Below are positions 46,501-57,830 of a DNA stretch of 64,000 nt, in pieces; the first letter of the stretch is position 1, and every line of letters starts with the position of its first letter. The position numbers were made by a program, and so were the translations under genes. The notes beneath the pieces were generated by a model, which was given only the letters and a program-made list of their open reading frames with translations, ran no database searches and had not been told where the DNA came from. Source of the stretch: Pristionchus mayeri (lineage: Eukaryota; Nematoda; Chromadorea; Rhabditida; Neodiplogasteridae); NCBI GenBank assembly GCA_036245805.1, contig BTRK01000004.1, forward strand, positions 39,582,907 to 39,646,906, written 5' to 3'.

Positions 46501-49500
46501 TGTCTGATAAATTCGATCGCATTTCAATGCAATTGATATTCTCCTTGTACTTGGTCTATTAATATGTACAACGATTTCGATCAACGACCTACTTACTTAT
46601 CGATCTCTTCTCCTTTTTCTTACCTTATGATGAGCGTCCAATCTTTCGTTGGTGAGCGTGCGAGCAAAGTGAAGAAACTGAAATGAGGACGGTAGACGAT
46701 CCATAGGAAACTGATCTACCGTATGATATGACCTTCTACCAATCGATAATACCGTAATCCTACCGTACCACTCCGTAGAAGACGAGCTGGAAGGCGCCCA
46801 TGGTCAGCCCCATTATATCCGAATCCAGCCACTCCTCCTGCGCGAGCTCGTCGAAATCTGTGGTAAAAGGAAGAATCAGGAAGATCACGCGGTGCACCAG
46901 GCCACACAACGTTTGAAAATACAGAACCGTAAATGCACTGGGTGTACTACGAGGATACGGCAGTCACACCATGACCTACCGATGGAGTAGTAGAAGAGGG
47001 TGAGCCAGCGGGCGAGTGATACAGCACAAGTGATGGGCACGACAATCCACATGAAGATCTTGAACAAGCGACTGCAATCTATCGATATTGTACGTTACCG
47101 TAATCATACAGTATCATCAATTATGCACTAATCCTAAATTTTGATGTGATCCTTCAGTTATCTTTACCGCACCCCTATATAGTACACTTGCTACAGTATC
47201 CTCCAACAGTACCTCGGATTGAGAGGTGGCACATCGATCTTGTGTTCCGCAACGAAAACTCTCGTCGCGTCTTTGATGAACTCCTTCATCAGCCCGCGCA
47301 GACCTTGCTTGCGCTGAAATATCGATTAATTTCGAGATACAATAACCAATAACGTAAGCAAAGATATAGTAACCTTCACGCTCCACATTTTTCTGTTTCA
47401 TGTTCTACAACACGATTTCTGAGAAAATCAACATATTTCTTCAGCGACCTGGCAATGGCTGAAATATTATATTCCTTTTTACTTTACCAATTGGTAGTAC
47501 TCGACGAGAGAAACATACGAGCGTCGATAGAATTTCGATCCGCGTCCGCGCGCGCGACGGCGCGGATCTGGTCGAAAACTACAGTAATCTCGGAAAATTT
47601 TTATATCGACTCAGATCGCTTTCGCGATAGGGGCGATGCATTCCTTGATAAATTCTAACACTTTTTTACTCCGGGGAGTTTTTCGATTAAATTTGATCTT
47701 CGGTGGGAAATCAATATTTCGACTTTTACTACCAACATTTATGCAATTCCACGAAAATTTTTCGAGAACCTCCCTAAATTTTATTGGCGTTTACGGTTCT
47801 ACATGCACTAATACACATTCGATTAGATTATTATAATTTAAAAAAATATAATGTTCGATAAAAATAGAGAAATAGGTGGCCAACTTGAATTGTGGTGTAA
47901 AAACTACTGTAACCGCTTTTTCCAAAATTCGTTATTTTTCAATGAAAAGGCTTCGATTATGCTCCGGTGGTCCCGCGGATGTCACTCAGTGAATAAGGAG
48001 GCAGAATTAAAGTGATTTTAAGGTAAATTCACAAATTAGGAAAAAGCGGTTACAGTATTTTTTACACCACAATTCAAGTTGGCCACCTATTTCTCTATTT
48101 TTATCGAACATTATATTTTTTAAAAATTATAATAATCTAAACGAATGTGTATTAGTGCGTGTAGAACCGGAAACGCCAATAAAATTTAGGGAGGTTCTTG
48201 AAAAATTTTCGGGGAATTGCATAAATGTTGGTAGTTAAAGTCGAAATATCGATTTCCGACCGTAGATCAAATTTTAACGAAAAACTCCTCGTAGTAAAAA
48301 AGTGTTAGAATTTGTCAAGGAATGCATCGCCCCTACCGCGAAAGCGATCTGAGTCGATATACAAATTTTCCGAGATTACTGTAGTTTTCGACCAGATCCG
48401 CGCCGTCGCGCGCGCGGACGCGGATCGAAATTCTATCGACGCTCGTATGTTTCTCTCGTCGAGTACTACCAATTGGTAAAGTAAAAACGAATAACATTTT
48501 TTGGCCATTGCCAAGAATATTTTGATTTTCTCGGATAGTGTGTTATACACATTAGTAAATTTTACCATACTAAAGTATCGAGCAAAAATACATTAACCCA
48601 AATGAAGAACAGTAATCCTCACCGCCTGTCTCTTTTTGATGCTCTCCGCTCGCTCATCCGCCCCTCCACAAGTCAGCCAGTGAGTAACCAGGAGAACGGG
48701 GAAAAACTGAAAAGGAGGAAGTTAGAATCTCTCCATGTCACCACTCCTTCACTCTGTCTATTTAGCATCAAGGAAACGGAGAGATGAGAGACTGCTTGAA
48801 ATTATGCAAATTACCACAGATTTTTCTCAACGTTTGGAGTAAATGACATCGAATAAACAAGGATCCAGAGGTGGCAAAAACATCTGCATTCGAACCCCCG
48901 TCGAATGCTTGGAAGGCATTCATGCTGACCATTACACCACGAACGCGGTGCGAAAGGAGCTGCGGAGAGCGCTAAGATACCCCGCGCATGCGCAGGCAAC
49001 CGGTTAAGCTCATATTCCAATTTTTTGCACACCTCTTCTCGTTCTTTTCATTCGGATGTTATCCCGCGCGAGCTGCTTAAGACAGAAACCGGTCGTGGAT
49101 TATTACGAGGGATAAGATGGCGACTTGATTGCGTCCTTCCAACCGCGTTCGTGGTGTAATGGTCAGCATGGATGCCTTCCAAGCATTCGACGGGGGTTCG
49201 ATTCCCCCCGAACGCAGAAACCTTTTTGGATATTTTTTTACATATTTTGAATGCACCAAAAGCAAAAATTATCTCTGGCCGGTAATAGAATCCAGGTTTC
49301 GCATGTGATACTAATCCGCAATTTTAATAACATAGTTTAGCAGAAAATATTTACCTCCGAAGCACAAGAGATGATGGAGGTGTTAAGGACTCCTTTGTTG
49401 ATGTAGTACCTGAAGATGGTTCGAATGCAAAAATCAAAGATCGAAATAAAAAAAGATGAATGACATATGCACGTCTTTGAGATGGCTTTGCAAGAAATGT

Positions 49501-52500
49501 CTCTCTCCACTCTGCATTGTCTCTCGCAGAGTAATCGTCTGACTCTCCTGGTTTTACATACACTCTCGTCTCTCTAGCCGAAGATGGAGTCGGTGGAATT
49601 GAGAGAGCAAGACCATTGCTTATATCGTATTTCAGATTAATGAGATAGCACAGAGAATGAAGAATGTCATTTTGTGTCCGGGTCTGCTGGAATACGCAGT
49701 CGCGTAGTAATTGCAGAAGAACAGTGAGCCATTCAAACACAAACTCTATTCTCACCACATCTTCTGCGTTCCGTGTAAGTCAGTGCTGGGGTGGCACTTG
49801 TATCTGAAAAATAGAAATGATATAAATTTGCAAAATGTTTGTTCCGATGCCGGGAATCGAACCCGGGCCTTGCGGGTGAGAGCCGCAAATCATAACCACT
49901 AGACTACATCGGATGGCGTCGGTCTTCTAATGACAAAAGCTAATGACAATCACGTTTTCTTCATCACCGGACACCAGAAGCCGTCAAGTTCCTTCCGTTG
50001 GCAGAGTTCCTGGAACGGGCCAAATACCAACGTTCAAAACTGAACATTCGCAAATGTGAGGAATGATAGAAATTTCGATGTTATTCACACCGCAGCGCTC
50101 AAAGTGTTTTAACAAATTAAAATTGAAAAAAAGATCAAAGATCGGATAAAGATGGACGAACATTATTGGAGAGGTACGCCTTGTAGAGCACGACTTTGAT
50201 CCAGACTACTGCGAAAGTGATGTTGATGAATAGACGACCGACCTGAGAGAGAGATCAGAAATGAAGGATAACAGCGATATCCAGTGTGAGGGATGGCGAT
50301 TGTAAGATGCCATTCATTTATTATTGATTATTTTTTTGATCAACGATGCCTCAAGACAATTGAATTGGATCGGAAGGCTTCAAAGAAATGAGCGCTGTGA
50401 AACACAAATCAATTGTTCAAAAATAAAAATAATTAAGAGAGACTATCTGAGTGAATGAAATTACGGTTGGCACTAGCGAAAAATTGAATTCCTCCAAACT
50501 TGGCATACATGTACTACTCAGAGAGTATAGCTCAGTAGTGGTTTATTTAGTGTTCTAGATCAAGCTCTAGGAAATGCGATGCACTTTATTCCAAAAACCT
50601 CAATTTTCGAACTTTGCCATTTCGCAACCGATCCGAACGGTTGATACCTCTAAAAATGCAGAATATTCTGCCGATGATACCTGCAAAGTGTCATAGTAAT
50701 TGGATAAAAGCTCTTGAGAAAAAAGCGAAAATTCGAAAAATTTCACGTTCGTTGTATTTTATCAAGTTCGCATGGAAGGAGTTGGACCATTTTCTTTCAT
50801 TCAATTTGTAGCTCTAGTTACTAACTATCTATTAGCAAATAATAATTAAAATTTAAAAATAACGTTCTGAGAAAATGGCAAACAACGGTCGGCAACTTGA
50901 AATAAAGTCACTTCGTGATAACGATGAAGTACTACCGTAACCCAAACTAACTGGAGGAAAATAGTTTGAAAGCTATAGAATACGCAGCTCTCGATGAGGG
51001 AAATCAACTAGCGTCAACAAAATTTCGAAATGCACTCGCGCGCGCCAGAGCGCTAATGGCAAATTTTTCGAGAGGTTACGGTAGTTATTTAGCATTAGCG
51101 CTCTGGCGCGCGCGAGTGAATATCGAAATGTTGTTGACGCTATTTGATTTCCCTCAGTGAGTGCTGCGTATTCTATAAGTTCAGAACTATTTTCCTCCAG
51201 TTCGTTTGGGTTACGGTAGGACTTCATCGTTATCACGAAGTGACTTTATTTCAAGTTGCCGACCGTTGCTTGACATTTTCTCAGAACGTTATTTTTAAAT
51301 TTTAATTATTATTTGCAAACATATAGTTAGTAACCAGAGCTACAAATTCAAGGAAAGAAAATAGTCCAACTCCTCCCATGCGAACTTGATAAAATACAAA
51401 GAACGTGAAATTTTTACACTATCGACGAATTTTGACAAAATGTGCCCATAATTTGAATTATGGTGTAAAGATTACTGTAGTGTATTTTTTATAAATAATG
51501 ATTTTTATGTGGAATGTTTGTTAGTGCATGCGCAAGCGATAGCACGAATAAAATTTCTCCCCTCAAGAGGAAAATTTTCCACAAAAAAAATGCAATGTCA
51601 GAAGTAAAAATGAAATTATCGATTTTCTGCTTTCGATGAAATCTGATCGAAAAATTCCCCGGATAAACAAGTCTTAGAATTTGTCAAGGAATACAGCGCC
51701 CCTACTGCCGCAGTGCTTGGGATTAATATAAACATTTTCGAGGATTACGGTATTTAGTTTCAAAAACCGCGCCCGCGACCGCGCGGATGCGGATCGAAAA
51801 TCTGGCGATGCTCGTAGGTTTCCCTCGTTGAGGCCGACCTATTGCTGAAGTCAGAATGAATTTGAATTTTCGGCCTGTGCCAAGTCGCTGAAGAAATATG
51901 TTGATTTTCTCAGATAGTGTGTTCTATGGCACTTTGCAGATATCATCGGCAGAATATTCTGCATTTTTAGAGGTATCAACCGTTCGGATCGGTTGCGAAA
52001 TGGCAAAGTTTTAAAATTGAGGTTTTTGGGCAAAAGTGCAGCGCAGTTCCTAGAGCTTGATCTAGAGCACTAAATAAACCACTGCTGAGCTATACTCACT
52101 GAGTAGTGCATGTATGCCAAGTTTGGAGGAATTCAATTTTTCTCTAGTGCCAAGCATCTACACAAAAATGTTCACTCACTCAGATAGTCTCTCTTAAAGT
52201 ACTCTATAGCATTTCTCTCGTATCATTTCTATTCCATTCATAATCAGAATTTCACTATCATAAATCATTCATCTGCAACCGGCGATTTGTAATTGATTTG
52301 AATTCTATTTTTCATTTAGCGGATGCTCGAATAGGCTTCGTGTGAATAATTTAACACTTATCAAGGATAATTCATCAATTTATCCCTGGAAAATCTGGGT
52401 CAGATCCACAAATTAAACATTATTGCCTGGACTTACGAGAGGTTGTTGGAAGGTCAGGGAGTTGTGATATAGTGATCAAAGATCAACCTTGTCCAGACTG

Positions 52501-55500
52501 GAGTTGATGGCGCCAAAGTATCGTCGATGCAGAATGTACACCACAGAGAGCACGGAGAAACCGGACCTGGCAAATGTAATATTAATAATTTGTTAGCTAA
52601 CTGTACTAGGTAGTCGAATTTGCTAATTTCGTATTAGATCAAACCCTTCTGTTATCAGTTTACGCACATTTACCGTAAATGATTTAAAGGAGATGTAAAG
52701 GCAAACGCGCGCCCGGTTGAAATATGTTTCAATTAGAGGAGAACTCTCTTCAAGTCGCGTGCTCTCTCGCTCGTTGCCTGAGCTTTCCCTGATTTGGCTC
52801 CCCGCCAACTACCGATAGCTCTGTTCGTAATGGAGATATCAATGTCAAAATTTCGGAACTTCTTATCGTTGGGGAAATCTAGGTCGTGCATATGAAAGCT
52901 TCAAAAATGGAATTTTGCCTTTGGTCCTCCTTTAAATGATGATTTATAATTAAATGATTTACGACCGTGTTTGTGCTCGGAGGAAACCGACCGTGAGAAT
53001 TGAGTTTATCCTCATTTCATACGTTCTCTAATTGCAAATGGTCAAACAGAAATTAGGGGGCACTAGGTCGGATGAGAACTATGACGTCATGCCGCCATTG
53101 ATACGTCAAAGGCGGCATGACGTCATAGTATTAGGGCACGCTGAATTAGGAGAGTTATGATAACTCACATTGTCAAATCGTAGATGGTCTCCAGCCAGAG
53201 TTCGTTCTGCGAGAAGATCGAGTCTACCTAAACAGCTCATTAATTACGAATGGCGCCTAGGCCCTGGAGTAAATTAAAGCATGTATTATTAAACTAGTCT
53301 ATAAGATAGTTCTCCGATTAGCGTTCGAGATTCGGGTAAACGTCTGATCGGTGAAAGAAAAAAAAAATAAAAAAAAATGTAAAAAAGTGAAATTTAAGAG
53401 CAGTCATTCGCTGACTTGATGAAATAGTAAATTATAAAGTGAACTTACCAGTTTGTCACAATCGATAAACGCATAATTGAAGACGATAAAGTAGAGGTAG
53501 CCGATAGCGATACCCATTGTGAGAGCGATTGCGCCTTAAAAGAAGATTATCCAATAATTGATTTTTCGACTCATTCGAGCATGTGACCCTCCTGTTGCAC
53601 ACTCTCGCTTGCCTACACAGAAATTGTTTTCCGAACAAAATGCAAAATTGTTTCAAAAAAGCAAAAAGTTTCTGCGTTCGGGGGGAATCGAACCCCCGTC
53701 GAATGCTTGGAAGGCATCCATGCTGACCATTACACCACGAACGCTCACGTGTTGGGCTGCTAATGAGGTGCATACATAGTGTCCCCGATCTTTTTCGTTG
53801 CATTTCGTGGCCAAAAAGCGTCCCCAACAAAGGCCGATGATCTTTCCGTGTCCACTCACTGGCTCTATCAATAAAACAAGCATTTCCCACGCTTTCTCTC
53901 TCAATATCTCTCTATCTCCTTCTCTCTATCTCGATCTCTCTCTCACATAAAAGAAGCGTTACGTATGCTTGTTGTTTCTTATCAGTCTGGTTATTCTGGA
54001 CACCGAAAGGAGATGGAATGCGTGCACTTTATTGACCATTCGGCAGTGTTTGTTCCCGTTATGCGTGCTCACTCACAGGTCAAGGTGAGAGAGAGAGATT
54101 CTGGTTTCATGCAACCAGTGGTCAGCCAGTATCCTGCCAAGTGTGTCGGAAGTTGCAGCCCATTGGTGAGAGAACTGGATGGCCACTGATTGACCCAAAC
54201 CACGCCTTTTCTAACTTTTCAACCACTTGTTGTAAGAAATTAGAGGAGCTCGCGAGAAATCATGGAACTTAGGGTGTCGGGATAAGTTGTATTGCACATA
54301 CCGATAAGAGCGGGCAGCGGAATTTCGTGGGGTTCCTCGAGTTTGGTAAGTTTTCGAGTTCGCCACATGAATTCGACCTGAAATTGGGTGACTCTCTTCA
54401 TTTGGAACACTCTCTCGTCGGTAACAGAATAGTCTGCAAGTCTTTCACGTGCTATCAATAATGTCTCTCTCCAGCTAACACAATATCTCGTCCTTTAGAG
54501 ATATTTGATTTACCTGCACAGCAGCGCAGCATATCATTAGAAGGCCGACCACCTGAAACATGTTAATTTGGCGCGTTATAAATTGGAAGCCTTTTTATTT
54601 GACCTAGTGATTTTATATAATGTCTACGCTCACAACAAATGAGCGAAAAACGATCACAATCTCTCTATTCCATGCTCTCTCTGACCACAGTCTAGGAAGT
54701 CTGAGAAAGAAGAGACAGACGTCCTGTCCTCGAATTCTATTTCATTTCAATCACGATACCAAAGTGCATTTGCAGCGAACAGACTTTGATCCTTATCTGC
54801 ATCTATATTTTTCTAAAAATTGCACGTTTTGTCGTTTGCTCTGGGGATGTTGTAAACCAGGTTGTATACGTCAATGGCCTCTATGGAGTCACGAATAGAG
54901 GATGACAGGAATACAATACACCTTCTGTTCAGCAGATAACAATCGACCAAAAGCGATTCCCAGAAACACTTTTCCTCTTCATCATCGATTTTTTGTCTTA
55001 CTGCACGCAGCCTAGAAATTCGGAAATTTACGGAAACTGATCTGATCGAATAGTGAAGATGGAATGCTGTGTTTACTCTGACCAAGGATAGGAGAATAAA
55101 GTGATCCCAGAAATTCCCAGAAATGTTTTCAGAGAAGTAACTCACCGAATGGTAGACGCGAAGATGGAAGACCGTGTCTTCTCGCGAGAGAAGCACGTAA
55201 AAGTTGAGGAAAATACAAAGAAGAAAAATGAAGTATAGACAGATGACACAGATGTGGTGGATCTGAAAATTATAGCATTAATATTTTGATAGTGAGAAGG
55301 AAATATTCTATCTTCACTACGCCAGCTGAGATATTGCATTATTTTTTTCGAAAAAAAGAGCTGCTTTTATGTGTGAATGATTGTGAAATCCCAGGTCTAC
55401 AGAGGCCTTCAGCAGGTATGAGTAGTAGTTATTGGAGTTTGATCATGTTACCCTCACGCTATGTCCCATTCAACAGTTCGAGCCTATCCATGCAGCATTC

Positions 55501-56785
55501 TCTTGCGAAAATCAATGCTACTCACTTGCATGATCCATTTTACGCCTCGATCTCGTAATGCCCACGTTTCTCGAATCTCTTCCGCTATCCGCTCCGGCGA
55601 CAACATCTGCAAATATAGATTTATCGATTTTTCCAGATTTCAAATTATCGATTTTCTATCCCCTGAGGTCACGATGTCCTCAAAACAGGCGTGTGACACG
55701 GATGTTGGGTCTCTGGGCGCCATAATGACAATAGCCCATTACGGGCGCTGAGAGCAAACTTATGATGCCATTCTCATCGGCCATTAAATGCATCGATCGC
55801 CCCAAATTACGAAGGACGAAATGTGATCGCATTGAAGACGATACTATGCAGAAATAAAATTTTGTAAATGAAAGAGTTCGTATTCAGATCACCGTTACTT
55901 CATTTCCAGCATCTATCGTCGAGAAATTGTGCGAAAAGAACCGTCCCGAATTGTGTGCTCTAATTCTCGGGCATCTACTCGACCTTATGGATTTAAGAAG
56001 AAGTTGAAATCGAATCATCATGTCCAATGCAAATTTTTTTTGACAAGAATTGAACGCAAAATTACTACAGACCCAGTAATGTGATAAATGGCGACATCTC
56101 AAGCGTTAAATGAGATGCCTAAAATTAGAATGATTGAGATGTTGATGCATGAGGGAGATTGGCATCTAACATTTTTCAAGTTCCAATCAAATACAAAACA
56201 TAACAAGACAAAAGTGTTGAATTCGAATACGCTTCAGAGAATCATCATAAGTGTGCGTGAGAAGCGAAAAGTAATAATCAGTTGAAGGCTGGTCGTAGTA
56301 ACAACAAAATTCAATAAATGAGTAAATTCGAAAAATCGATGATCAAAGATCGAGAAATCAGTATTTCAACGTGACGTCGTCCGATTTTTTATGCTGAAAG
56401 CGCGCGCTTGTCGAATTATTGTGATGAGTCCTTATCCAAATATTCACACCTTTATGAGTCGCCCCCTCTCGCGCTCTCTTCAATTTACACGCTATTTCTC
56501 CTACTTTGACTTTTCTGGTTCTCTTCGAAAGCCTCGATCTTTTCCTCGCTCTTTAATGGTCGGCTTCCTCTCAAGTCGTCCGGGGATGCGCGGGCAGAAA
56601 TGACTTTACGACCGCAGCTCATGTCATTTTCGCCGCTTTAATTACCGCTTTTGATGGACCCGATCTTGACGGGAGCCCAGAGCCGGGGACCAGAGCCGGT
56701 AATCAGGAGCCCAAAACCGGAACCATACCTTGATGTTGAAGCCGGATTCGTCGGTTTCCGCACGCTGCACCCTCTGCTCCGCCAT
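43508..56785 (-). CDS. Otopetrin-like polytopic membrane protein (candidate proton channel)
   Basis: Exons on the minus strand, 5' to 3': 56729-56785 (start MAEQRVQRAE), 55526-55606, 55146-55262, 54514-54552, 54302-54377, 53451-53534, 53169-53227, 52488-52566, 50162-50242, about 49754-49803, 49354-49411, then 47213-47313, 46980-47071, 46769-46857, 46624-46677, 45509-45583, 45246-45329, 44968-45023, 44651-44714, 44380-44447, 44166-44273, 43974-44076, 43508-43654 (stop TGA). Nearly all phases agree. About ten hydrophobic segments are visible, in two halves separated by a hydrophilic loop. The last membrane segment (TLVCMIF...PAEYLYAF...CYLEVLHR) and the one around RLFINITFAVVWIKV resemble the last helix of each otopetrin half. 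Otopetrins have 12 helices. The tail after it is acidic then basic and Ser/Thr-rich. Intron 45245 uses a GC donor. An exon near 54840-54940 and the join across 47.4-49.35 kb are uncertain; it could be two genes. Confidence 0.55.
45935..46225. mobile_element. Hairpin MITE in a channel-gene intron
   Basis: AATGAGAACTAGTCTGAGC near 45939 is mirrored near 46200-46218, with arms of about 135 bp folding near 46080. No coding capacity. Confidence 0.8.
47418..48545. mobile_element. Complete fold-back element, family of 2331-3155
   Basis: Termini CTGAGAAAATCAACATATTT and its near complement at 48515-48540. The arms (about 430-450 bp) include a CGCGCGC block and the TTACGCACTAATACACATTCG-type inner block. 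Mirrored 68- and 87-codon frames sharing the sequence SFLLYQLVVLDERNIR are a by-product of the inverted repeat, not a protein. It separates the two halves of the channel gene. Confidence 0.8.
48884..48946 (-). pseudogene. tRNA-Gly(TCC) pseudogene
   Basis: Matches 53673-53744 through the acceptor 5' strand, D arm, anticodon arm and half of the T arm, but the 3' side of the T stem and part of the acceptor are deleted (TGCATTCGAACCCCCG where intact copies have TGCGTTCGGGGGGAATCG). Confidence 0.8.
49145..49216 (+). tRNA. tRNA-Gly(TCC)
   Basis: Starts GCGTTCGTGG and ends CCGAACGCA. Acceptor GCGTTCG/CGAACGC, anticodon loop CTTCCAA (TCC), T stem GGGGG/CCCCC, all paired. Lies antisense in an intron of the channel gene. 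Confidence 0.95.
49842..49913 (-). tRNA. tRNA-Glu(CTC)
   Basis: All stems paired, T loop TTCGATT, anticodon CTC. Sense orientation within a channel-gene intron, about 40 bp upstream (on the minus strand) of a short exon. Confidence 0.95.
50437..52200. repeat. Nested fold-back elements
   Basis: The outer arms are about 50437-50700 and 51930-52200 (TCAACCGTTCGGATCGGTTG near 51970 and its complement near 50626-50645). Inside are a second inverted repeat (about 50700-51420, folding near 51090, with mirrored GCGCTCTGGCGCGCGCGAG) and a half copy of the 47418 family (about 51420-51920). At least three insertion layers. No protein genes; frames here are mirror pairs. Confidence 0.75.
52683..52936. 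mobile_element. TTTAAAGGAGGA-family MITE, longer copy
   Basis: Ends TTTAAAGGAGATGTAAAGG and GTCCTCCTTTAAA, with an internal CGCGCGCCCGGTTGAAATAT shared with 63382-63623. Intronic in the channel gene. Confidence 0.8.
53080..53127. repeat. Perfect 17-bp hairpin with GACGTC
   Basis: TATGACGTCATGCCGCC at 53080-53096 and its exact complement at 53111-53127, loop 14. Probably the core of a small MITE, as flanks CACTAGGTCGG and GGGCACGCTG look like remnants of longer arms. It lies 40 bp from a channel-gene exon. Confidence 0.7.
53673..53744 (-). tRNA. tRNA-Gly(TCC)
   Basis: Minus-strand copy identical in its stems to 49145-49216, anticodon TCC, fully paired. In a channel-gene intron, same sense as the gene. 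Confidence 0.95.
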
Positions 56786-57323
56786 GACTACCGTCGTCTT
56801 CCGTCCAGCTTCGCCACAATCAGCCACAATGGTAGCACTCCCCCTTCCTTGCTCCCCCTCCCCCTCTCTCCTTCTCTCGCTCCGCCAATTCCTCCTACTA
56901 ATGATGACGTCGTTCTTATCTTTTTGATCGTTTTCATTCTGGGCTGCGACTCTCCGAGAAGTGTCACCTCTTCCCACTCTCCTCCTTCTTCTGCACATAA
57001 CGACCGTTTATTACACCTCGCGGTGCTCTGCACTCTCTCCAATCAGCACACTCTCTCGCCCGTATTGACGAGAGAGCGTGCGAATCGAGGAGAGTGCCGG
57101 GCCATAATTACCCCATGCGCTGGTCGCGCGCGGGGTCCTCGGCGTTTGGTTGTTTGATTTACAGTGCATGACGGACTTTAGCAGAGACATCATCAACACA
57201 AAGGAAGCCGAACGATATAAATACACAGAACACATTCAAACCTGTCGTTGTTGACTCCTCTTCTCATTTATAGGCATCATAGTGCGCTAGTTAAGAATGC
57301 ACTCATAACACGCGGTAGCCTCA
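56786..57323 (-). promoter_or_regulatory. 5' flank of the channel gene
   Basis: Upstream of the MAEQ start. It is strongly purine-rich on the minus strand (runs of GGGAGAGG, 56830-56890) and contains GAGAGAGCGTGCGAATCGAGGA near 57069, related to array A component (c). No TATA box is certain. No exon supported; the frames at 56651 and 56788 are purine-tract shadows. Confidence 0.35.
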
Positions 57324-57395
57324 TCCGATGTAGTCTAGTGGTTATGATTTGCGGCTCTCACCCGCAAGGCCCGGGTTCGATTCCCGGCATCGGAA
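57324..57395 (+). tRNA. tRNA-Glu(CTC)
   Basis: Starts TCCGATGTAG and ends GGCATCGGAA. All stems paired, anticodon CTC, T loop TTCGATT. Intact. Confidence 0.95.
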
Positions 57396-57506
57396 CAAGT
57401 TTTGCTTCTGGATTCGTGGAATGCTCATATGTATAAATTTTCCACATTGTCGTTGATCATTCATTTATGCCTGTTATTGCAAACAGTTTAAGGTAAACAG
57501 TTTAAC

Positions 57507-57830
57507 AGTTTAAGACGTCAAAGTTGACCGTTTTCGAGATAATGCATGAAAACACATATTTTCATGCGATAAACTGTTTTTTGTCGTCATAATATGCTAA
57601 TTATCAGCCTTTTCTGAGGCGAACTGTACGATTTTTATTTTTGATTCGGATTCCCCATCTCAGAATGTGCATATGAACATAGTTCATTGGTCAAAACAGG
57701 GCGATGTACATGTAGCTACTCAGTAGGGAGAATCTGGACTTGTTGTAATTTTTGGACTCTGCCAATGTGATCCATTGGCAGAGATTGTAACACTGAATCT
57801 CGAAAACGGTCAACTTTGACGTCTTAAACT
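57507..57830. mobile_element. MITE with 33-bp TIRs
   Basis: TTTAAGACGTCAAAGTTGAC at 57509 is mirrored at 57809-57828. The interior resembles the outer arms of the 292-2328 fold-back element (GATTTTTATCTTTGATTC-like segment and CTACTCAGTA), so the two are related. No coding capacity. Confidence 0.8.

Noticed and set aside
49351..49758. 135-codon minus-strand frame in the channel gene
   Set aside because: It runs through good splice signals. The spliced reading (49754-49803 to 49354-49411) keeps phase and gives membrane-protein-like sequence, while the unspliced frame becomes low complexity.
56651..57157. 168-codon plus-strand frame
   Set aside because: It is antisense to the first channel exon and a purine/pyrimidine tract; composition is low complexity Pro/Ser with no domain.
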